A stretch of 64,000 nt of DNA, taken from assembly GCF_001583695.1 (NCBI RefSeq), contig NZ_LOBC01000023.1:1-64000 (forward strand), given 5' to 3'. The stretch is from Bacillus wiedmannii (GTDB lineage Bacteria > Bacillota > Bacilli > Bacillales > Bacillaceae_G). A program made the translations under genes and the position numbers. Below the pieces are notes generated by a model. It worked only from the letters and a program-made list of their open reading frames with translations. It was not told the DNA's origin and ran no database searches. How positions within the stretch are numbered: position 1 is the stretch's first letter; each line of letters starts with the position of its first letter. Shown in pieces: positions 34,347 through 44,679 of this stretch.

Positions 34347-35591
34347 ATGCCAGCAAATATAAAATCTTCTATGAAAGATTTTCACTTAATGGTGAGTGGG
34401 CAAATTATTACTATTGTAGGTTCAACACTTTTACGTTTTGCTCTGTCTTTATATGTATTAGATATAACAGGGCGTGCTGATATATTCGCAGGACTATATG
34501 CGGTTACGAGTATTCCGTGTTTGCTAGCTCCTCTTGGCGGAGCGATAGCAGATCGTTTCAATCGCCGTAATTTAATGGTTATATTTGATTTTATAAACGC
34601 TGCGATTGTGTTAAGCTTTATAGTTTTGTTATTTACTGGATCTGTATCTATTCTATTGATCGGAACAATTATGTTTTTACTAGCGATCATTAGTGCAATG
34701 TACTCACCGGTAGTAATGGCGAGTATTCCGCAATTAGTTCCAGAGAAAAAGTTAGTACAAGCGAACGGTATCGTAAATGGTGTGCAAGCATTATCTAATA
34801 TAGTTGCTCCTGTATTAGGAGGAATATTGTACGGCATAATTGGTTTGAAAATGCTCGTAATAATAAGTTGCTTCGCTTTCTTTTTATCTGCGATTTTGGA
34901 AATGTTTATTACAATACCTTTTATAAAAAGAACGCAAGAGAGCCATATAATACCGACAATTGTAAAGGATATGAAAGAAGGGTTTATATTCGTTTTAAAA
35001 CAACCATTTATTTTGAAATCTATGCTTTTAGCCGCATTACTAAATTTATTATTAACACCGCTATTTGTTGTTGGTGCTCCAATTATTATACGAGTAACAA
35101 TGGGAAGTAGCCACACGTTATACGGAATTGGAATGGGATTAATCGATTTTGCTACTATTATAGGTGCATTATCAATAGGTTTTTTTGCGAAAAAGCTACA
35201 GATGAAAACATTGTATTATTGGATGATTTTACTAGCTTTATTAGTAATACCAATGGCACTATCAGTTACACCATTTATTCTTAATTTAGGATACTATCCA
35301 CCATTTATCCTCTTTATACTTTCTTCTATTCTAATTGCAATGATCATGACAATTGTATCCATCTATGTGATTACTGTAGTTCAAAAGAAAACACTAAATG
35401 AGAACTTAGGAAAAGTAATGGCAATTATAACAGCGGTATCCCAATGTATGGCACCGATTGGGCAAGTCGTTTATGGTTTTATGTTTGAAGAATTCAGTAT
35501 GAAAATTTATTTACCTATATTAGTTATTAGTTTCATAATGATATTAATAACGGTTGTGACGAAGAAAATACTATTGAATGAAGGGAACTAG
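34347..35591 (+). CDS. MFS transporter (enterobactin-exporter/macrolide-efflux type)
   Basis: 414 residues from ATG 34347 (AAGGGTG 9-10 nt upstream; ATG 34329 and 34341 are alternatives). Twelve hydrophobic segments with GGAIADRFNRRNLMVIFDFI in loop 2-3, which marks the MFS_3/EntS-MefA-like branch. Under direct TetR control. The ABC permease gene begins 6 nt after its stop, so the MFS and ABC genes form one operon. Confidence 0.88.
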   Translation: MPANIKSSMKDFHLMVSGQIITIVGSTLLRFALSLYVLDITGRADIFAGLYAVTSIPCLLAPLGGAIADRFNRRNLMVIFDFINAAIVLSFIVLLFTGSVSILLIGTIMFLLAIISAMYSPVVMASIPQLVPEKKLVQANGIVNGVQALSNIVAPVLGGILYGIIGLKMLVIISCFAFFLSAILEMFITIPFIKRTQESHIIPTIVKDMKEGFIFVLKQPFILKSMLLAALLNLLLTPLFVVGAPIIIRVTMGSSHTLYGIGMGLIDFATIIGALSIGFFAKKLQMKTLYYWMILLALLVIPMALSVTPFILNLGYYPPFILFILSSILIAMIMTIVSIYVITVVQKKTLNENLGKVMAIITAVSQCMAPIGQVVYGFMFEEFSMKIYLPILVISFIMILITVVTKKILLNEGN

Positions 35592-35597
35592 CTTTAT

Positions 35598-37937
35598 ATG
35601 ATTAGGAGAATGTTAAAAAGAGATTGCTCTCAAAATAAAATGATAATTACCATTTTATTTATGTTTATCATGTTATCAAGTCTTTTAATGGCTAGTGCTT
35701 CAAGTAACGTTATAAATCTATTGAACTCAATGGATCAATTGGTTAAAGTATCAAACGCACTGCATTTCGTATAAATGCATGCCGGAGAAGTAAATCAAAA
35801 GTCAATTGATTCCTTTGTAGAAAAAACTCCGTTTGTAAAAAAACAGCAAACGGCTGAGATGGTTCAAATAAATGGATCTAACATTTTTATAAAGAAGAAA
35901 AATCAAGCGGAACATAATAGTGTAATGGACATAAGCTTCGTTAAACAAAATAGTAAGTTTGATTTTTTATTAAATTTAAATAATGAAGTGGTCGATGTTA
36001 GGAAAGGAGAAATAGGTGTACCAATTTATTATATGCAAAAATATAATTTGCGTATTGGAGATAAAATATGGGCTGATAAAAATAAGAATGAACTAGAATT
36101 TACTATTTCAGCATTTGTTCGTGATGTTCAAATGAATCCATCAATTGTTAGTTCAAAACGATTCGTAATAAGCAATGAAGATTTCGAAAGAATAAAAAGG
36201 AATTTTGGAGAAAGCGAATATCTTATTGAATTCCAGCTAACAGATGTAAATAAAATAAATGAATTTGAAAATCTATACGAGTCATCGAACTTACCTCAAA
36301 AAGGTCCCTCTATTACGTATTCACTCTTTAAAACACTCAATTCATTAACAGATGGAATTATAGCTGCAATGCTCATTATAATAAGTGCATTATTAATGTT
36401 AATCGCAAGTTTATGTATTAGATTTACGATTATGACTTCAATGGAAGAAGATTATCGGGAAATAGGTGTTATGAAAGCTATCGGTATTACAAGTAAAGAT
36501 ATTCAAAAACTATATGTAACAAAATATGTTGTTATTTCAGCTGGTGGATGTATATGTGGATATATACTTTCACTATTTGTTACAAAAATATTCACTTCGA
36601 ATATCACACTTTATATGGGGGCGGCAGATAAAAGTATTTTACACAATGTTGTGCCATTAATAATTACAACATTGTTATTTTTAGTCGTTATCCTGTTCTG
36701 TCGCATCATTTTGCGGAATTTTAGGGGAATTACAGCAATAGACGCTTTACAATCAAGAGATAAACTAGGGAAAAGAAAGATTAGAAACTCTTTTTCACTC
36801 AATCAATCTAAATTTAAAAATGTAAATATATTTATTGGTATACAAGATGTTATAAAAAGATTTAAGTTATATCGCGTATTAAGTATCGTATTAATAATAG
36901 CTGTGTTTATGATTGTTGTACCTGTTAACTTTTTGTATACGATTCAGTCACCGAAGTTTGTTAATTATATGGGAACAGGAAAAAGTGATATTCGAATAGA
37001 TTTACAGCAAACTGAAAATATAGAGAAACGATTTAAGGACGTTATATCATATTTACGAAATGATGATGAAGTAGAAAAATATGCAGCATTTGTAACGATT
37101 ACATTTAAAATGGTGAATGCTGATGGCATACATGAAAATTTAAATGTAGAAGTAGGAGACTTCACTCAATTCCCATTAGACTATATTCAAGGTATGGCAC
37201 CAAAAAATAAAAATGAAATTGCTCTTTCTTATGTGAACGCAAATGAATTGAAAAAGAATGTAGGGGATAAAATCATTTTATTTGCAGAAGGAAAAGAGAA
37301 CGCACTAACTATTAGTGGTATATATCAAGATGTAACGAATGGCGGGAAAACAGCTAAAGCGAGCTTCTCTTATAATAATGAAAATATATTATGGTATGTA
37401 GTAAATGTAGATATGAAGCCTACTGTGAATTTAAAAGAAAAAGTGAAGGAGTATAAACATAATTTTAGTTCTGTAAAAATAACAGATACGGATGATTATT
37501 TAACACAAACTTTAGGAGAGACAATTAAACAATTAAGACTCGTGACTCAAGTGGCTATTTTGATTGCTATATTGATATCAGTTTTAATCACTGCAATGTT
37601 TTTTAAAATGTTATTGGCAAAAGACTCTTCGCAAATATTAATTATGAAATGTATAGGGTTTTCATACAAAGATATTCGTATACAGTATATAACACGTTCT
37701 CTCGTCATTGTATTATTAGGCATTGTGACTGGGACATGTATAGCTGCTATGTTTGGTGAAATGTTAGTAAGTTGGTTAGGCTCATTTATGGGAGCAGCTC
37801 ACATAAAGTTTGTCGTAAATCCTATCGTTTCTTATGTAATATGTCCAGCTATATTATTTATATCTGTGACTACAGCAACACTTTTCATTAGTTTTACTAT
37901 AAAGCAAACAAACGATGTAAAGCCAAATGGGGAGTAG
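35598..37937 (+). pseudogene. FtsX-type ABC transporter permease interrupted by an ochre codon
   Basis: The frame from ATG 35598 (ribosome site TAGGAG is inside the gene start; the gene follows the MFS stop by 6 nt) reads MIRRMLKRDCSQNKMIIT, a normal first transmembrane helix, to LHFV. It is then stopped by TAA 35772-35774 and continues in the same frame MHAGEVNQKS... to 37937. The rest has two FtsX domains (helices about 36350-36720 and 37540-37900 nt; EDYREIGVMKAIGITSKDI and SSQILIMKCIGFSYKDI) and two extracellular loops. One C-to-T change (CAA to TAA) explains the break. A product started at ATG 35775 would lack the first membrane helix. Probably non-functional unless read through. Confidence 0.85.
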
Positions 37938-37948
37938 GGGTGTATAAC

Positions 37949-38710
37949 TTGAAAAAAATTTTAGAAGTAAAGGAATTAAACAAAAAATATTCAATAGATG
38001 GAAATGCCAATTATCACGTGTTAAAAAATATAGATTTAGAGATTTATGAGGGAGAATTTGTATCGGTTATGGGACCTTCTGGTTCCGGAAAATCGACGTT
38101 ACTTTATACTATTAGCGTAATGGATCAAATATCATCTGGAAGTGTGAAAGTTGATAGTAAAGAATTATCATGTATGAAAGAAGAAGCGTTAGCCAAATTG
38201 CGCCTTACTGAAATAGGATTTATTTTTCAGCAGAGCAACCTTCTGAGAAACTTGAATCTATTTGATAATATCATTTTGTCAGCATATTTAGCGAAATGTG
38301 AGAGTAAGAAAATAGTAAATAAACGTGCTCTGGAGCTAATGGGGAAAGTGGGGATAAGTGATATAGCGTCGCATTATATAACCGAAGCATCTGGAGGGCA
38401 ATTACAAAGGGTCTCTATATGTAGAGCGCTCATTAATAATCCAAATATTATTTTTGCTGATGAGCCAACGGGTGCTCTAAATTTAAAATCAACAGAAGAA
38501 GTAATGCAAATCTTATTAAATATTAATTGTGATGGAACTACAATTATGTTAGTAACTCATGATGTAAAGGTAGCAGCGAAAACAGAAAGAGTTCTTTTTA
38601 TGGCAGACGGAGAAATTGTGAGTGAAATACAGTTAGGCAATCTTAGGAACGATGATTTAAAAGCGCGAGAAGAGAAGTTGTTAAAATGGTTGACTGTACT
38701 TGGATTTTAA
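37949..38710 (+). CDS. ABC transporter ATP-binding protein (LolD/MacB type)
   Basis: 253 residues from TTG 37949 (AGGGGTG 7 nt upstream; GTG 37940 possible). Walker A GPSGSGKSTL, Q-loop FIFQQSNLL, signature SGGQLQRVS, Walker B IIFADEPTGAL, H-loop VTHD. Pairs with the FtsX-type permease upstream (2-nt gap in reading, same operon). Such pairs export peptides or antibiotics or sense bacitracin-like drugs. The ATPase is intact although its permease is broken. Confidence 0.9.
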   Translation: MKKILEVKELNKKYSIDGNANYHVLKNIDLEIYEGEFVSVMGPSGSGKSTLLYTISVMDQISSGSVKVDSKELSCMKEEALAKLRLTEIGFIFQQSNLLRNLNLFDNIILSAYLAKCESKKIVNKRALELMGKVGISDIASHYITEASGGQLQRVSICRALINNPNIIFADEPTGALNLKSTEEVMQILLNINCDGTTIMLVTHDVKVAAKTERVLFMADGEIVSEIQLGNLRNDDLKAREEKLLKWLTVLGF

Positions 38711-38713
38711 AGA

Positions 38714-38749
38714 CAAAAACTCCTATTGAATATAGGAGTTTTTTCTTTG
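38714..38749 (+). terminator. Terminator of the TetR-MFS-ABC operon
   Basis: AAAACTCCTAT pairs with ATAGGAGTTTT followed by TTCTTT. Confidence 0.85.
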
Positions 38750-38808
38750 TTTGAAAGTTCAAAAAGATATATAATAATTTTCTGACTATTAAATTTGGAG
38801 GGGTACAA

Positions 38809-39519
38809 ATGAAAAATGAAACGTTGCACACGCAAGAAGATATTATTAAAATGCTTGATTCATTATTAAGACCGGCAGAACCATTTTGGAATGAATTTTA
38901 TGCGAATAGAGACAAAGATGTTCCGTTTTTTGAAAATGTTCCAGATGAGAATCTAGTTTCCTATATACAAAAAGAATGGATCTCCAAAGGGAAAGTGATG
39001 GAGCTTGGATGTGGTCCAGGAAGAAATGCAATTTATTTGGCGAATGAAGGATTTGAAGTAACAGCAGTGGATTTATCTATAGAAGGCATTAATTGGGCGA
39101 AAGAGAGGGCGTTAGCAAAAGGAATAGAAATTGATTTTATTTGTGATTCGATTTTTAATTTAGAGGGTCAAAATGATTTTGATTTTGTATACGATTCGGG
39201 CTGTTTACATCATATTCCACCACATAGAAGGATACATTATGTGGATTTAATTAAAAACTCATTGAAATCGGGTGGTTATTTTGGAGTAACATGTTTTGCA
39301 GCAGGCGATTTAGATGAGCGAAATGGATCAGAAATAACAGATTGGGACGTATATAGAGGATGGAGTCTACAAGGTGGTCTTGCATATTCAGAAGAAAAAT
39401 TAAGAGATATATTTGACGAGTTTGAAGTGATAGAAATTAGAAAGATGAAGCAAATTGACCAACCAAATACTATGTTTGGAGAATCATTTCTTTGGACAGC
39501 ATTATTTAAGAAGAAATAA
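38809..39519 (+). CDS. Class I SAM-dependent methyltransferase
   Basis: 236 residues with ribosome site GGAGGGG. Motif I VMELGCGPGRNAIYLANEG (about residues 63-81), then VTAVDLSIEGINWAKERA, CDSIFNLEG and YDSGCLHHIPPHRR. This pattern is of small-molecule methyltransferases (Methyltransf_25/TehB-like). Monocistronic; substrate unknown. Confidence 0.87.
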   Translation: MKNETLHTQEDIIKMLDSLLRPAEPFWNEFYANRDKDVPFFENVPDENLVSYIQKEWISKGKVMELGCGPGRNAIYLANEGFEVTAVDLSIEGINWAKERALAKGIEIDFICDSIFNLEGQNDFDFVYDSGCLHHIPPHRRIHYVDLIKNSLKSGGYFGVTCFAAGDLDERNGSEITDWDVYRGWSLQGGLAYSEEKLRDIFDEFEVIEIRKMKQIDQPNTMFGESFLWTALFKKK

Positions 39520-39638
39520 GAGAGTAGATAATTGACAAACGCATCGTTTTTATAGACAATACACTTATAGGAATGTACGTTCGGTATTTTTGGCCAATGT
39601 ATGTTTTACATAAATACATATCAAGGGGTTGTCTCTAT

Positions 39639-40046
39639 ATGAGTACTACAAATCAAAAAATTACAACTTTTTTAATGTTCGAAGGTAATGCTGAGGAGGC
39701 GATGAATTTTTACACGTCGCTATTCGACCAATCAGAAATTGTAAGTATCTCTCGCTACGATGAAAACGGACCTGGTAAAGAGGGTTCTGTCATTCATGCA
39801 ACTTTTACGTTAAATGGTCAAGAATTTATGTGCATTGATAGTTATGTAAAGCATGGTTTTACATTTACACCATCTATGTCTCTTTATGTAACTTGTGAGA
39901 CAGAAGAAGAAATTGAAACGGTTTTTCATAAACTAGCGCAGGATGGATCCGTACTAATGCCTTTAGGTTCTTATCCATTTAGCAAAAAGTTTGGCTGGTT
40001 AAATGATAAATATGGTGTGTCTTGGCAGTTAACGCTTGCGGAATAA
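39639..40046 (+). CDS. PhnB/3-demethylubiquinone methyltransferase-like VOC protein
   Basis: 135 residues from ATG 39639 (AAGGGG upstream). It is a glyoxalase-fold protein: ITTFLMFEGNAEEAMNFYTS, GKEGSVIHATFTLNGQEFMC, MPLGSYPFSKKFGWLNDKYG, VSWQL. Despite the database family name, such proteins have no ubiquinone role in Bacillus, and the function is unknown. Confidence 0.87.
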   Translation: MSTTNQKITTFLMFEGNAEEAMNFYTSLFDQSEIVSISRYDENGPGKEGSVIHATFTLNGQEFMCIDSYVKHGFTFTPSMSLYVTCETEEEIETVFHKLAQDGSVLMPLGSYPFSKKFGWLNDKYGVSWQLTLAE

Positions 40047-40049
40047 AAA

Positions 40050-40098
40050 TTTAAAAAGAAAAAGCGTAGCCTATTTATAGTTACGCTTTTTCTTTTTA
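40050..40098. terminator. Bidirectional terminator between convergent genes
   Basis: AAAGAAAAAGCGTA pairs with TACGCTTTTTCTTT. It ends the VOC gene and the decarboxylase gene. Confidence 0.8.
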
Positions 40099-41772
40099 AG
40101 AATTTTGCTTGCCGAATCTTTCACCGAGTTTAGCTAACAATTCAGGCTGATCCCCTTGGCTCATTACAACTTCAACAAAGATAAGTCGATTCATATTAAA
40201 ATTTATTTTAGTTAAGACTTCTGCTAACTCTATTTCATTTTCCACTTTACATGTTAGGCTTTTTTCTTCTGATCCGAATGTGTTTGCTAGTTTCGTGTAA
40301 TCCCACATTTGTATGTCATTATACGGTTGATTTTGACCGTGAATTGCACGTTCAATAGTATATCCGTTGTTATTGATTAAAAATATTATCGGTTTTAAAT
40401 TTTGACGAAGTATAGTCGATAACTCTTGAACAGTTAATTGGAACGAACCATCACCAATAATTAAAATATTGCGCCGTGATAAATTGGCGAGCTGTGTACC
40501 AAGTAGAGCGGGCAGTGTATATCCGATAGATCCCCATAACGGTTGTCCTACATATGCAGTGTTATTAGGTAGAGGGATAGCAGCACTACCAAAGAAAGGT
40601 GTTCCTTGCTCTACAATTAAGATGTCGTTTTCTTGTAAGAAATGGTACATTTGCTGCCAAAAACGTTTTTGTGTGACCATTTGTGCTTTTGGATTGAACT
40701 CTTCAGTAAAAGGTGATGATTCTAAAATAAATGGCTTAATGTCAAGGGTATCTTTATTACGATGCTCAATTGAATCACTTAAATGTTGTAAAATATCCTG
40801 CATTACAACTGGACCGTATTTTTTATCTATAATTTTCACAGTATAGGGATGGATTTCTATAACTTGTTCTTTTGTAAAACCTTGTGTGAAGCCGCCTGTA
40901 ATAGTATCAGTTAACTTCACACCAATACTAATAATACAATCAGATTCATCAATTCTTTTTCGCAAGTACGGAGAACTTACATCACCAGTATAAACTCCTA
41001 TAAATTGAGGATGTTTTTCAGGGAATATTCCTTTTCCCATGCTTAACGTCGCGATGGGAAACCCAGTTTTTTCTACGAATTGATGTAAATTTTCTTTAGC
41101 GTGAAATCGAGCTACTTCAAAATCAGCTAAAATTACAGGTTTTTTGGCGTTATTTATTATTGAATTGGCATGTAGAAGCATTTTATCTAACGTTTCTTTA
41201 TTACTTAAAATCGGTTTATATAAAATTGGTTCTGTAGGTTTATTAATTGGTTTATTATACACATCAATCGGCAAATTAATATGAACAGGGCGTTTTTCAT
41301 TCCAACATGCACGTAATACACGGTCAATTTCCTCAGCTGCATGCTCAGGTGTTATATTTGTTTGTGCTACAGTGATTTCTCGATACATAATGGAAAAGTG
41401 ATCGAACTTTCCATCTCCTAACGTATGATGGACGATTTCTCCATTTTCCATTATTTTTGTTGGTGGCGTACCCGTGATTTTTATAACTGGCACGTTTTCT
41501 GCATATGAGCCAGCAATACCGTTAATGGCGCTTAATTCTCCAACACCGAAAGTAGTAATAAGAGCAGCGATTCCTTTTATGCGAGCGTACCCATCTGCTG
41601 CATATGCAGCATTTAATTCATTACAATTTCCAATCCACTTTAAATTTTCATGTGCTACTACATCATCTAAAAAGGCAAGGTTATAATCACCAGGAACCCC
41701 AAATATATGTTCAATTCCTAATTCGTGTAGTCTATCCAATAAATATGTACTTATAGTATATTGCGATTTCAA
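40096..41772 (-). CDS. Thiamine-diphosphate 2-keto acid decarboxylase (indolepyruvate/pyruvate type)
   Basis: 558 residues with ribosome site AGGAGAG. It decarboxylates 2-keto acids to aldehydes. Visible features: start TISTYLLDRLHELGIEHIFG, catalytic Glu E52 in GNCNELNAAYAADGYAR, the HHTLGDGKFDHF histidine pair, and the ThDP motif GDGSFQLTVQEL ... NNNGYTIE. Length matches IpdC/KivD/PDC enzymes; among these, preference for indolepyruvate, branched-chain keto acids or pyruvate cannot be fixed. It diverges from a MarR gene with shared palindromes between. Confidence 0.9.
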   Translation of the reverse strand: MKSQYTISTYLLDRLHELGIEHIFGVPGDYNLAFLDDVVAHENLKWIGNCNELNAAYAADGYARIKGIAALITTFGVGELSAINGIAGSYAENVPVIKITGTPPTKIMENGEIVHHTLGDGKFDHFSIMYREITVAQTNITPEHAAEEIDRVLRACWNEKRPVHINLPIDVYNKPINKPTEPILYKPILSNKETLDKMLLHANSIINNAKKPVILADFEVARFHAKENLHQFVEKTGFPIATLSMGKGIFPEKHPQFIGVYTGDVSSPYLRKRIDESDCIISIGVKLTDTITGGFTQGFTKEQVIEIHPYTVKIIDKKYGPVVMQDILQHLSDSIEHRNKDTLDIKPFILESSPFTEEFNPKAQMVTQKRFWQQMYHFLQENDILIVEQGTPFFGSAAIPLPNNTAYVGQPLWGSIGYTLPALLGTQLANLSRRNILIIGDGSFQLTVQELSTILRQNLKPIIFLINNNGYTIERAIHGQNQPYNDIQMWDYTKLANTFGSEEKSLTCKVENEIELAEVLTKINFNMNRLIFVEVVMSQGDQPELLAKLGERFGKQNS

Positions 41773-41794
41773 ATGAATCCTCTCCTAATTGTGC

Positions 41795-41850
41795 ATTGAA
41801 TATTTCAATAAACTATAGAAGTTCTAATGTGTTCGTTAAAATATTCAATA
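41795..41850. promoter_or_regulatory. Palindromic operator candidates between decarboxylase and MarR genes
   Basis: ATTGAATATTTCAAT (41795-41809) is a palindrome. AATATTCAAT (41840-41849) repeats its half in inverse order. TAGAAGTTCTA (41815-41825) lies between them. Probably the site of the divergent MarR regulator. Confidence 0.55.
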
Positions 41851-41888
41851 CTAGATTGTGGTATAATTTACATACAGGGGGAAAGTAG

Positions 41889-42371
41889 ATGACACAACAT
41901 AAAGAAGAACAGATGAATGAAGCATTAGCATTATTTTATTTTGCATATAAAACATTTACTGAAAAGCCAGATGAAATTATAAAAGAGTATGGCATACAAC
42001 GAGTACATCACCGAATTTTATTTTTTATCGCACGATTTCCAGGGATAAGTGTAAATGAGTTATTATCACTGCTAGAAATAAGTAAACAAGCTCTTCACGG
42101 ACCACTACGACAACTTGTGGAAAAGGGCTTAATTGAGAGTAATGAAGCTACACATGATCGCCGTGTGAAACAGTTATCTTTAACAGAAATAGGTGTAGAT
42201 TTAGAGAAAAAATTGAGCGATGTTCAAAGACAACAGATGAGTGCTATTTTTTCAAAATTTGGTGAATCGTGTGGAGAAAATTGGCATCAAGTTATGAATG
42301 AAATGGCAAATAGTCGATCAGGTTTTGATGCTTGGATATCAAAACGAGAAGTTGCAATCGATCAGAAATAA
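41889..42371 (+). CDS. MarR-family regulator of the keto acid decarboxylase
   Basis: 160 residues with ribosome site GGGGGAAAG. Winged helix from about 40 to 105 (ISVNELLSLLEISKQALHGPL, RQLVEKGLIESNEATHDRR with the DxR of the wing, VKQLSLTEIG). Divergent, with a 116-bp shared promoter region with the decarboxylase, so it most likely controls that gene and itself. Confidence 0.87.
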   Translation: MTQHKEEQMNEALALFYFAYKTFTEKPDEIIKEYGIQRVHHRILFFIARFPGISVNELLSLLEISKQALHGPLRQLVEKGLIESNEATHDRRVKQLSLTEIGVDLEKKLSDVQRQQMSAIFSKFGESCGENWHQVMNEMANSRSGFDAWISKREVAIDQK

Positions 42372-42543
42372 AATAATAAGAAATATATCTGTTTTTATAG
42401 TTTGAAAAAGAACAAATTTTATCCATACATTTGGCAACTATGGATTGGTCATAGAGTGAATGGATAAAAAGATACATTACTAGATACTTTATACGTGTAC
42501 GCAATGGAACAATAAAATTCACATTTCCGAGAGGGGAATTATT

Positions 42544-43281
42544 ATGATAAAACTTGTACTTATTCGTCACGGACAAAGTTTATGGAATCTTGAAAATCGC
42601 TTTACAGGATGGACAGATGTAGATTTATCAGAGAATGGATTAAGTGAAGCGAGAGAAGCAGGAGCGATATTAAAGAAAAATGGATATAATTTTGATGTAG
42701 CTTATACATCTGTATTAAAACGAGCAATTCGGACTTTATGGATTGTACTTCATGAGATGGATCTTGCTTGGGTACCAGTACATAAATGTTGGAAGCTAAA
42801 TGAAAGACATTACGGTGCATTGCAAGGGTTGAATAAAGATGAAACTGCGAAAAAGTATGGTGAGGAGCAAGTTCATATTTGGAGAAGAAGTATTGATGTA
42901 AGACCACCAGCTCTTACTGAGGATGATCCTAGATATGAAATGAATGATCCAAAATATAAAGCACTTAAAAAAGGTGAGTTTCCATTGACTGAATGTTTAG
43001 TGGATACGGAGAAAAGAGTACTTGATTATTGGTATTCAGAAATCGCGCCGTCATTAAAAAGTGGTGAAAAGGTAATTATTTCATCACACGGTAATACGAT
43101 TCGTTCGCTAGTGAAATACTTAGATAACCTTTCAAGCGATGGTGTTGTTTCATTAAATATTCCAACGAGCATTCCACTCGTTTATGAATTAGACGATGAT
43201 TTACGTCCGATTCGTCATTATTACTTAAGTATGGACGGAGAAGTACCAGAAGGGGAAATTCCGAAACATATTTCTTTTTAA
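42544..43281 (+). CDS. gpmA: 2,3-bisphosphoglycerate-dependent phosphoglycerate mutase
   Basis: 245 residues with ribosome site GAGAGGGG. It interconverts 3- and 2-phosphoglycerate in glycolysis. Catalytic H9 lies in [11 protein letters not shown], followed by [27 protein letters not shown] and the second histidine in [15 protein letters not shown]. Length typical for the dPGM family. B. cereus also has the cofactor-independent GpmI, so this is an additional enzyme. Confidence 0.95.
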   Translation: MIKLVLIRHGQSLWNLENRFTGWTDVDLSENGLSEAREAGAILKKNGYNFDVAYTSVLKRAIRTLWIVLHEMDLAWVPVHKCWKLNERHYGALQGLNKDETAKKYGEEQVHIWRRSIDVRPPALTEDDPRYEMNDPKYKALKKGEFPLTECLVDTEKRVLDYWYSEIAPSLKSGEKVIISSHGNTIRSLVKYLDNLSSDGVVSLNIPTSIPLVYELDDDLRPIRHYYLSMDGEVPEGEIPKHISF

Positions 43282-43333
43282 CATGAAAATTTGAAACGCA
43301 TGCTTGTCTACATATACAATGTAGATTCATGAT

Positions 43334-43402
43334 AAAAGACGTGGTACCTTCTAATGTATATGCGATATTGCTAAATTTAGAAGCTTGTCCACGTCTTTTG
43401 TA
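43334..43402 (+). terminator. Long hairpin after gpmA
   Basis: AAAAGACGTGG (43334-43344) pairs with CCACGTCTTTT (43389-43399), with inner pairing CTTCTAA/TTTAGAAG. Terminator of gpmA with an unusually long (44-nt) structured interior. Confidence 0.7.
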
Positions 43403-43466
43403 ATAAAGAGGGCTGCTTGTGCATGTAATGATATAGTGAGTAGTTTTTGAATGGAGGGTGATGTCA

Positions 43467-44207
43467 TTGGTGATCTCTAACATTCGAATCGGCTTATTTA
43501 TTTTAGCAATCGTTTTTCTCGTTCTTGTGTTCTTTTACTGGAGAAACGAAGAGTTGTACGAGGAGAAAAAGCAACGTATTAGAAAGACTTGGTATGGGTT
43601 GTTTATAATATCAGTCACCGTGTATTTCATGATAAAAGGAATTGATTTAACCCTCTGGAAAAATCTTTTAATGTTCACTGCAATGGTTATTTTCGTTGAT
43701 ATCGCATTTATTTTAACACCAAATATTTCAGAAATATGGGGAGCGAAATTTAGTGATATCGGCAAGACTGTTCAATCGATAAAACGGTCATTAATTGCTT
43801 CTAAAGCAAGAGGAGAAATATACACAACAATTATTCAAAATGTCAATCCAGCAGTATTCGGTACAATGGAATGGCATACGGAAGAGGAATATACAAAGAG
43901 CTTAAACGCATTTTTAGATTCGTACGGAGAAAAGATTGGTGCGAAAATTGTTGTATTTGAAGCGGCAAAGGAATTAAATACAAACTTTCGTGGTATCCGT
44001 TCTCAATTTAGTATTATCGTTCCGTTAGAACACATTGAGCAATTGAATGAGCAGAAAGCGGTGCAAGTAGAAAATGTCGGAATAATACCAGCAAAAATGG
44101 TGAGTGATGTTTTCATTGTTATTGATGGGAAGAAAAATAACCTGCAAGATCGAGATTTTGAAAATGTATATAATTTAACAATACATCATAGTTATTTTAG
44201 TAAATAA
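43467..44207 (+). CDS. spoIISA: SpoIISA-family membrane toxin
   Basis: About 246 residues from TTG 43467 (GGAGG at 9 nt; GTG 43470, ATG 43461 or GTG 43458 are alternatives). Three transmembrane helices in the first 95 residues ([59 protein letters not shown]) precede a cytosolic GAF-like domain. RKTWY and the overall length match B. subtilis SpoIISA, which perforates the membrane when not held by its antitoxin. Followed by two short ORFs that fit the antitoxin position. Confidence 0.9.
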   Translation: MVISNIRIGLFILAIVFLVLVFFYWRNEELYEEKKQRIRKTWYGLFIISVTVYFMIKGIDLTLWKNLLMFTAMVIFVDIAFILTPNISEIWGAKFSDIGKTVQSIKRSLIASKARGEIYTTIIQNVNPAVFGTMEWHTEEEYTKSLNAFLDSYGEKIGAKIVVFEAAKELNTNFRGIRSQFSIIVPLEHIEQLNEQKAVQVENVGIIPAKMVSDVFIVIDGKKNNLQDRDFENVYNLTIHHSYFSK

Positions 44208-44234
44208 GGACAGGATTTTCTTCTGTCCTTTTCA
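44207..44234 (+). terminator. Terminator between toxin and antitoxin genes
   Basis: AAGGACAG (44207-44214) pairs with CTGTCCTTTT. It separates transcription of the toxin from the short genes that follow, implying a second promoter for them. Confidence 0.75.
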
Positions 44235-44301
44235 CTTATACATAAAGGACTTGTATAAAATCGGACAATCATTCCTACACTAGCACGTAGAGGTGATTGT
44301 A

Positions 44302-44427
44302 ATGATAAAAGATTATGACAATGATTTTTTTAAAGAAGATAATGAAGATACAACAGATTTCTCGTTAATAAAAGGAGATACATTACAGCAAGTAGAAGAA
44401 TTAGAAGAAGAATTAAAAAGAAAATGA
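44302..44427 (+). CDS. Candidate SpoIISB-type antitoxin 1
   Basis: 41 residues (MIKDYDNDFFKEDNEDTTDF start) with AGAGGTGAT upstream. Highly acidic, and ends in a helix (VEELEEELKRK). The segment FFKE-x-TTDFSLIKGDTL is shared with the next ORF. Position behind spoIISA, small size and charge fit an antitoxin, but it does not resemble B. subtilis SpoIISB residue by residue. Confidence 0.7.
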   Translation: MIKDYDNDFFKEDNEDTTDFSLIKGDTLQQVEELEEELKRK

Positions 44428-44502
44428 TACGTGTACACGCTATCTACATTTGCGATATAATATAAATAGAAGATTGTATCTTTTTGAAAAGGGGGAGAAG
44501 AG

Positions 44503-44679
44503 ATGGCTGAAGTAAACGTACAAAAGTCTTCATTTTTTAAAGAAAAAAAAGAAGAACCAAATACAGATTTCTCTCTTGTGAAAGGTGCATTAACGGAAAA
44601 TATAAATCGTTTAGAGAAATTAATGAATAATAGTACTTCAAAATATATGAAATCAAAAAAAACGAAAGAAAATGCATAG
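44503..44679 (+). CDS. Candidate SpoIISB-type antitoxin 2
   Basis: 58 residues (MAEVNVQKSSFFKEKKEEPN start) with GGGGGAG upstream and its own TATAAT-like element at 44456. Shares FFKE...NTDFSLVKGAL with the 41-residue ORF, then a basic tail (KYMKSKKTKEN). Either of the two could be the true antitoxin, or both, like SpoIISB and SpoIISC in B. subtilis. The stop codon lies in the loop of the terminator. Confidence 0.7.
   Translation: MAEVNVQKSSFFKEKKEEPNTDFSLVKGALTENINRLEKLMNNSTSKYMKSKKTKENA

Noticed and set aside
39600-39625. PlcR-box-like sequence TATGTTTTACATAA
   Set aside because: The fixed A at position 6 and T at position 11 of the consensus are missing, and half-site spacing is short by two bases.
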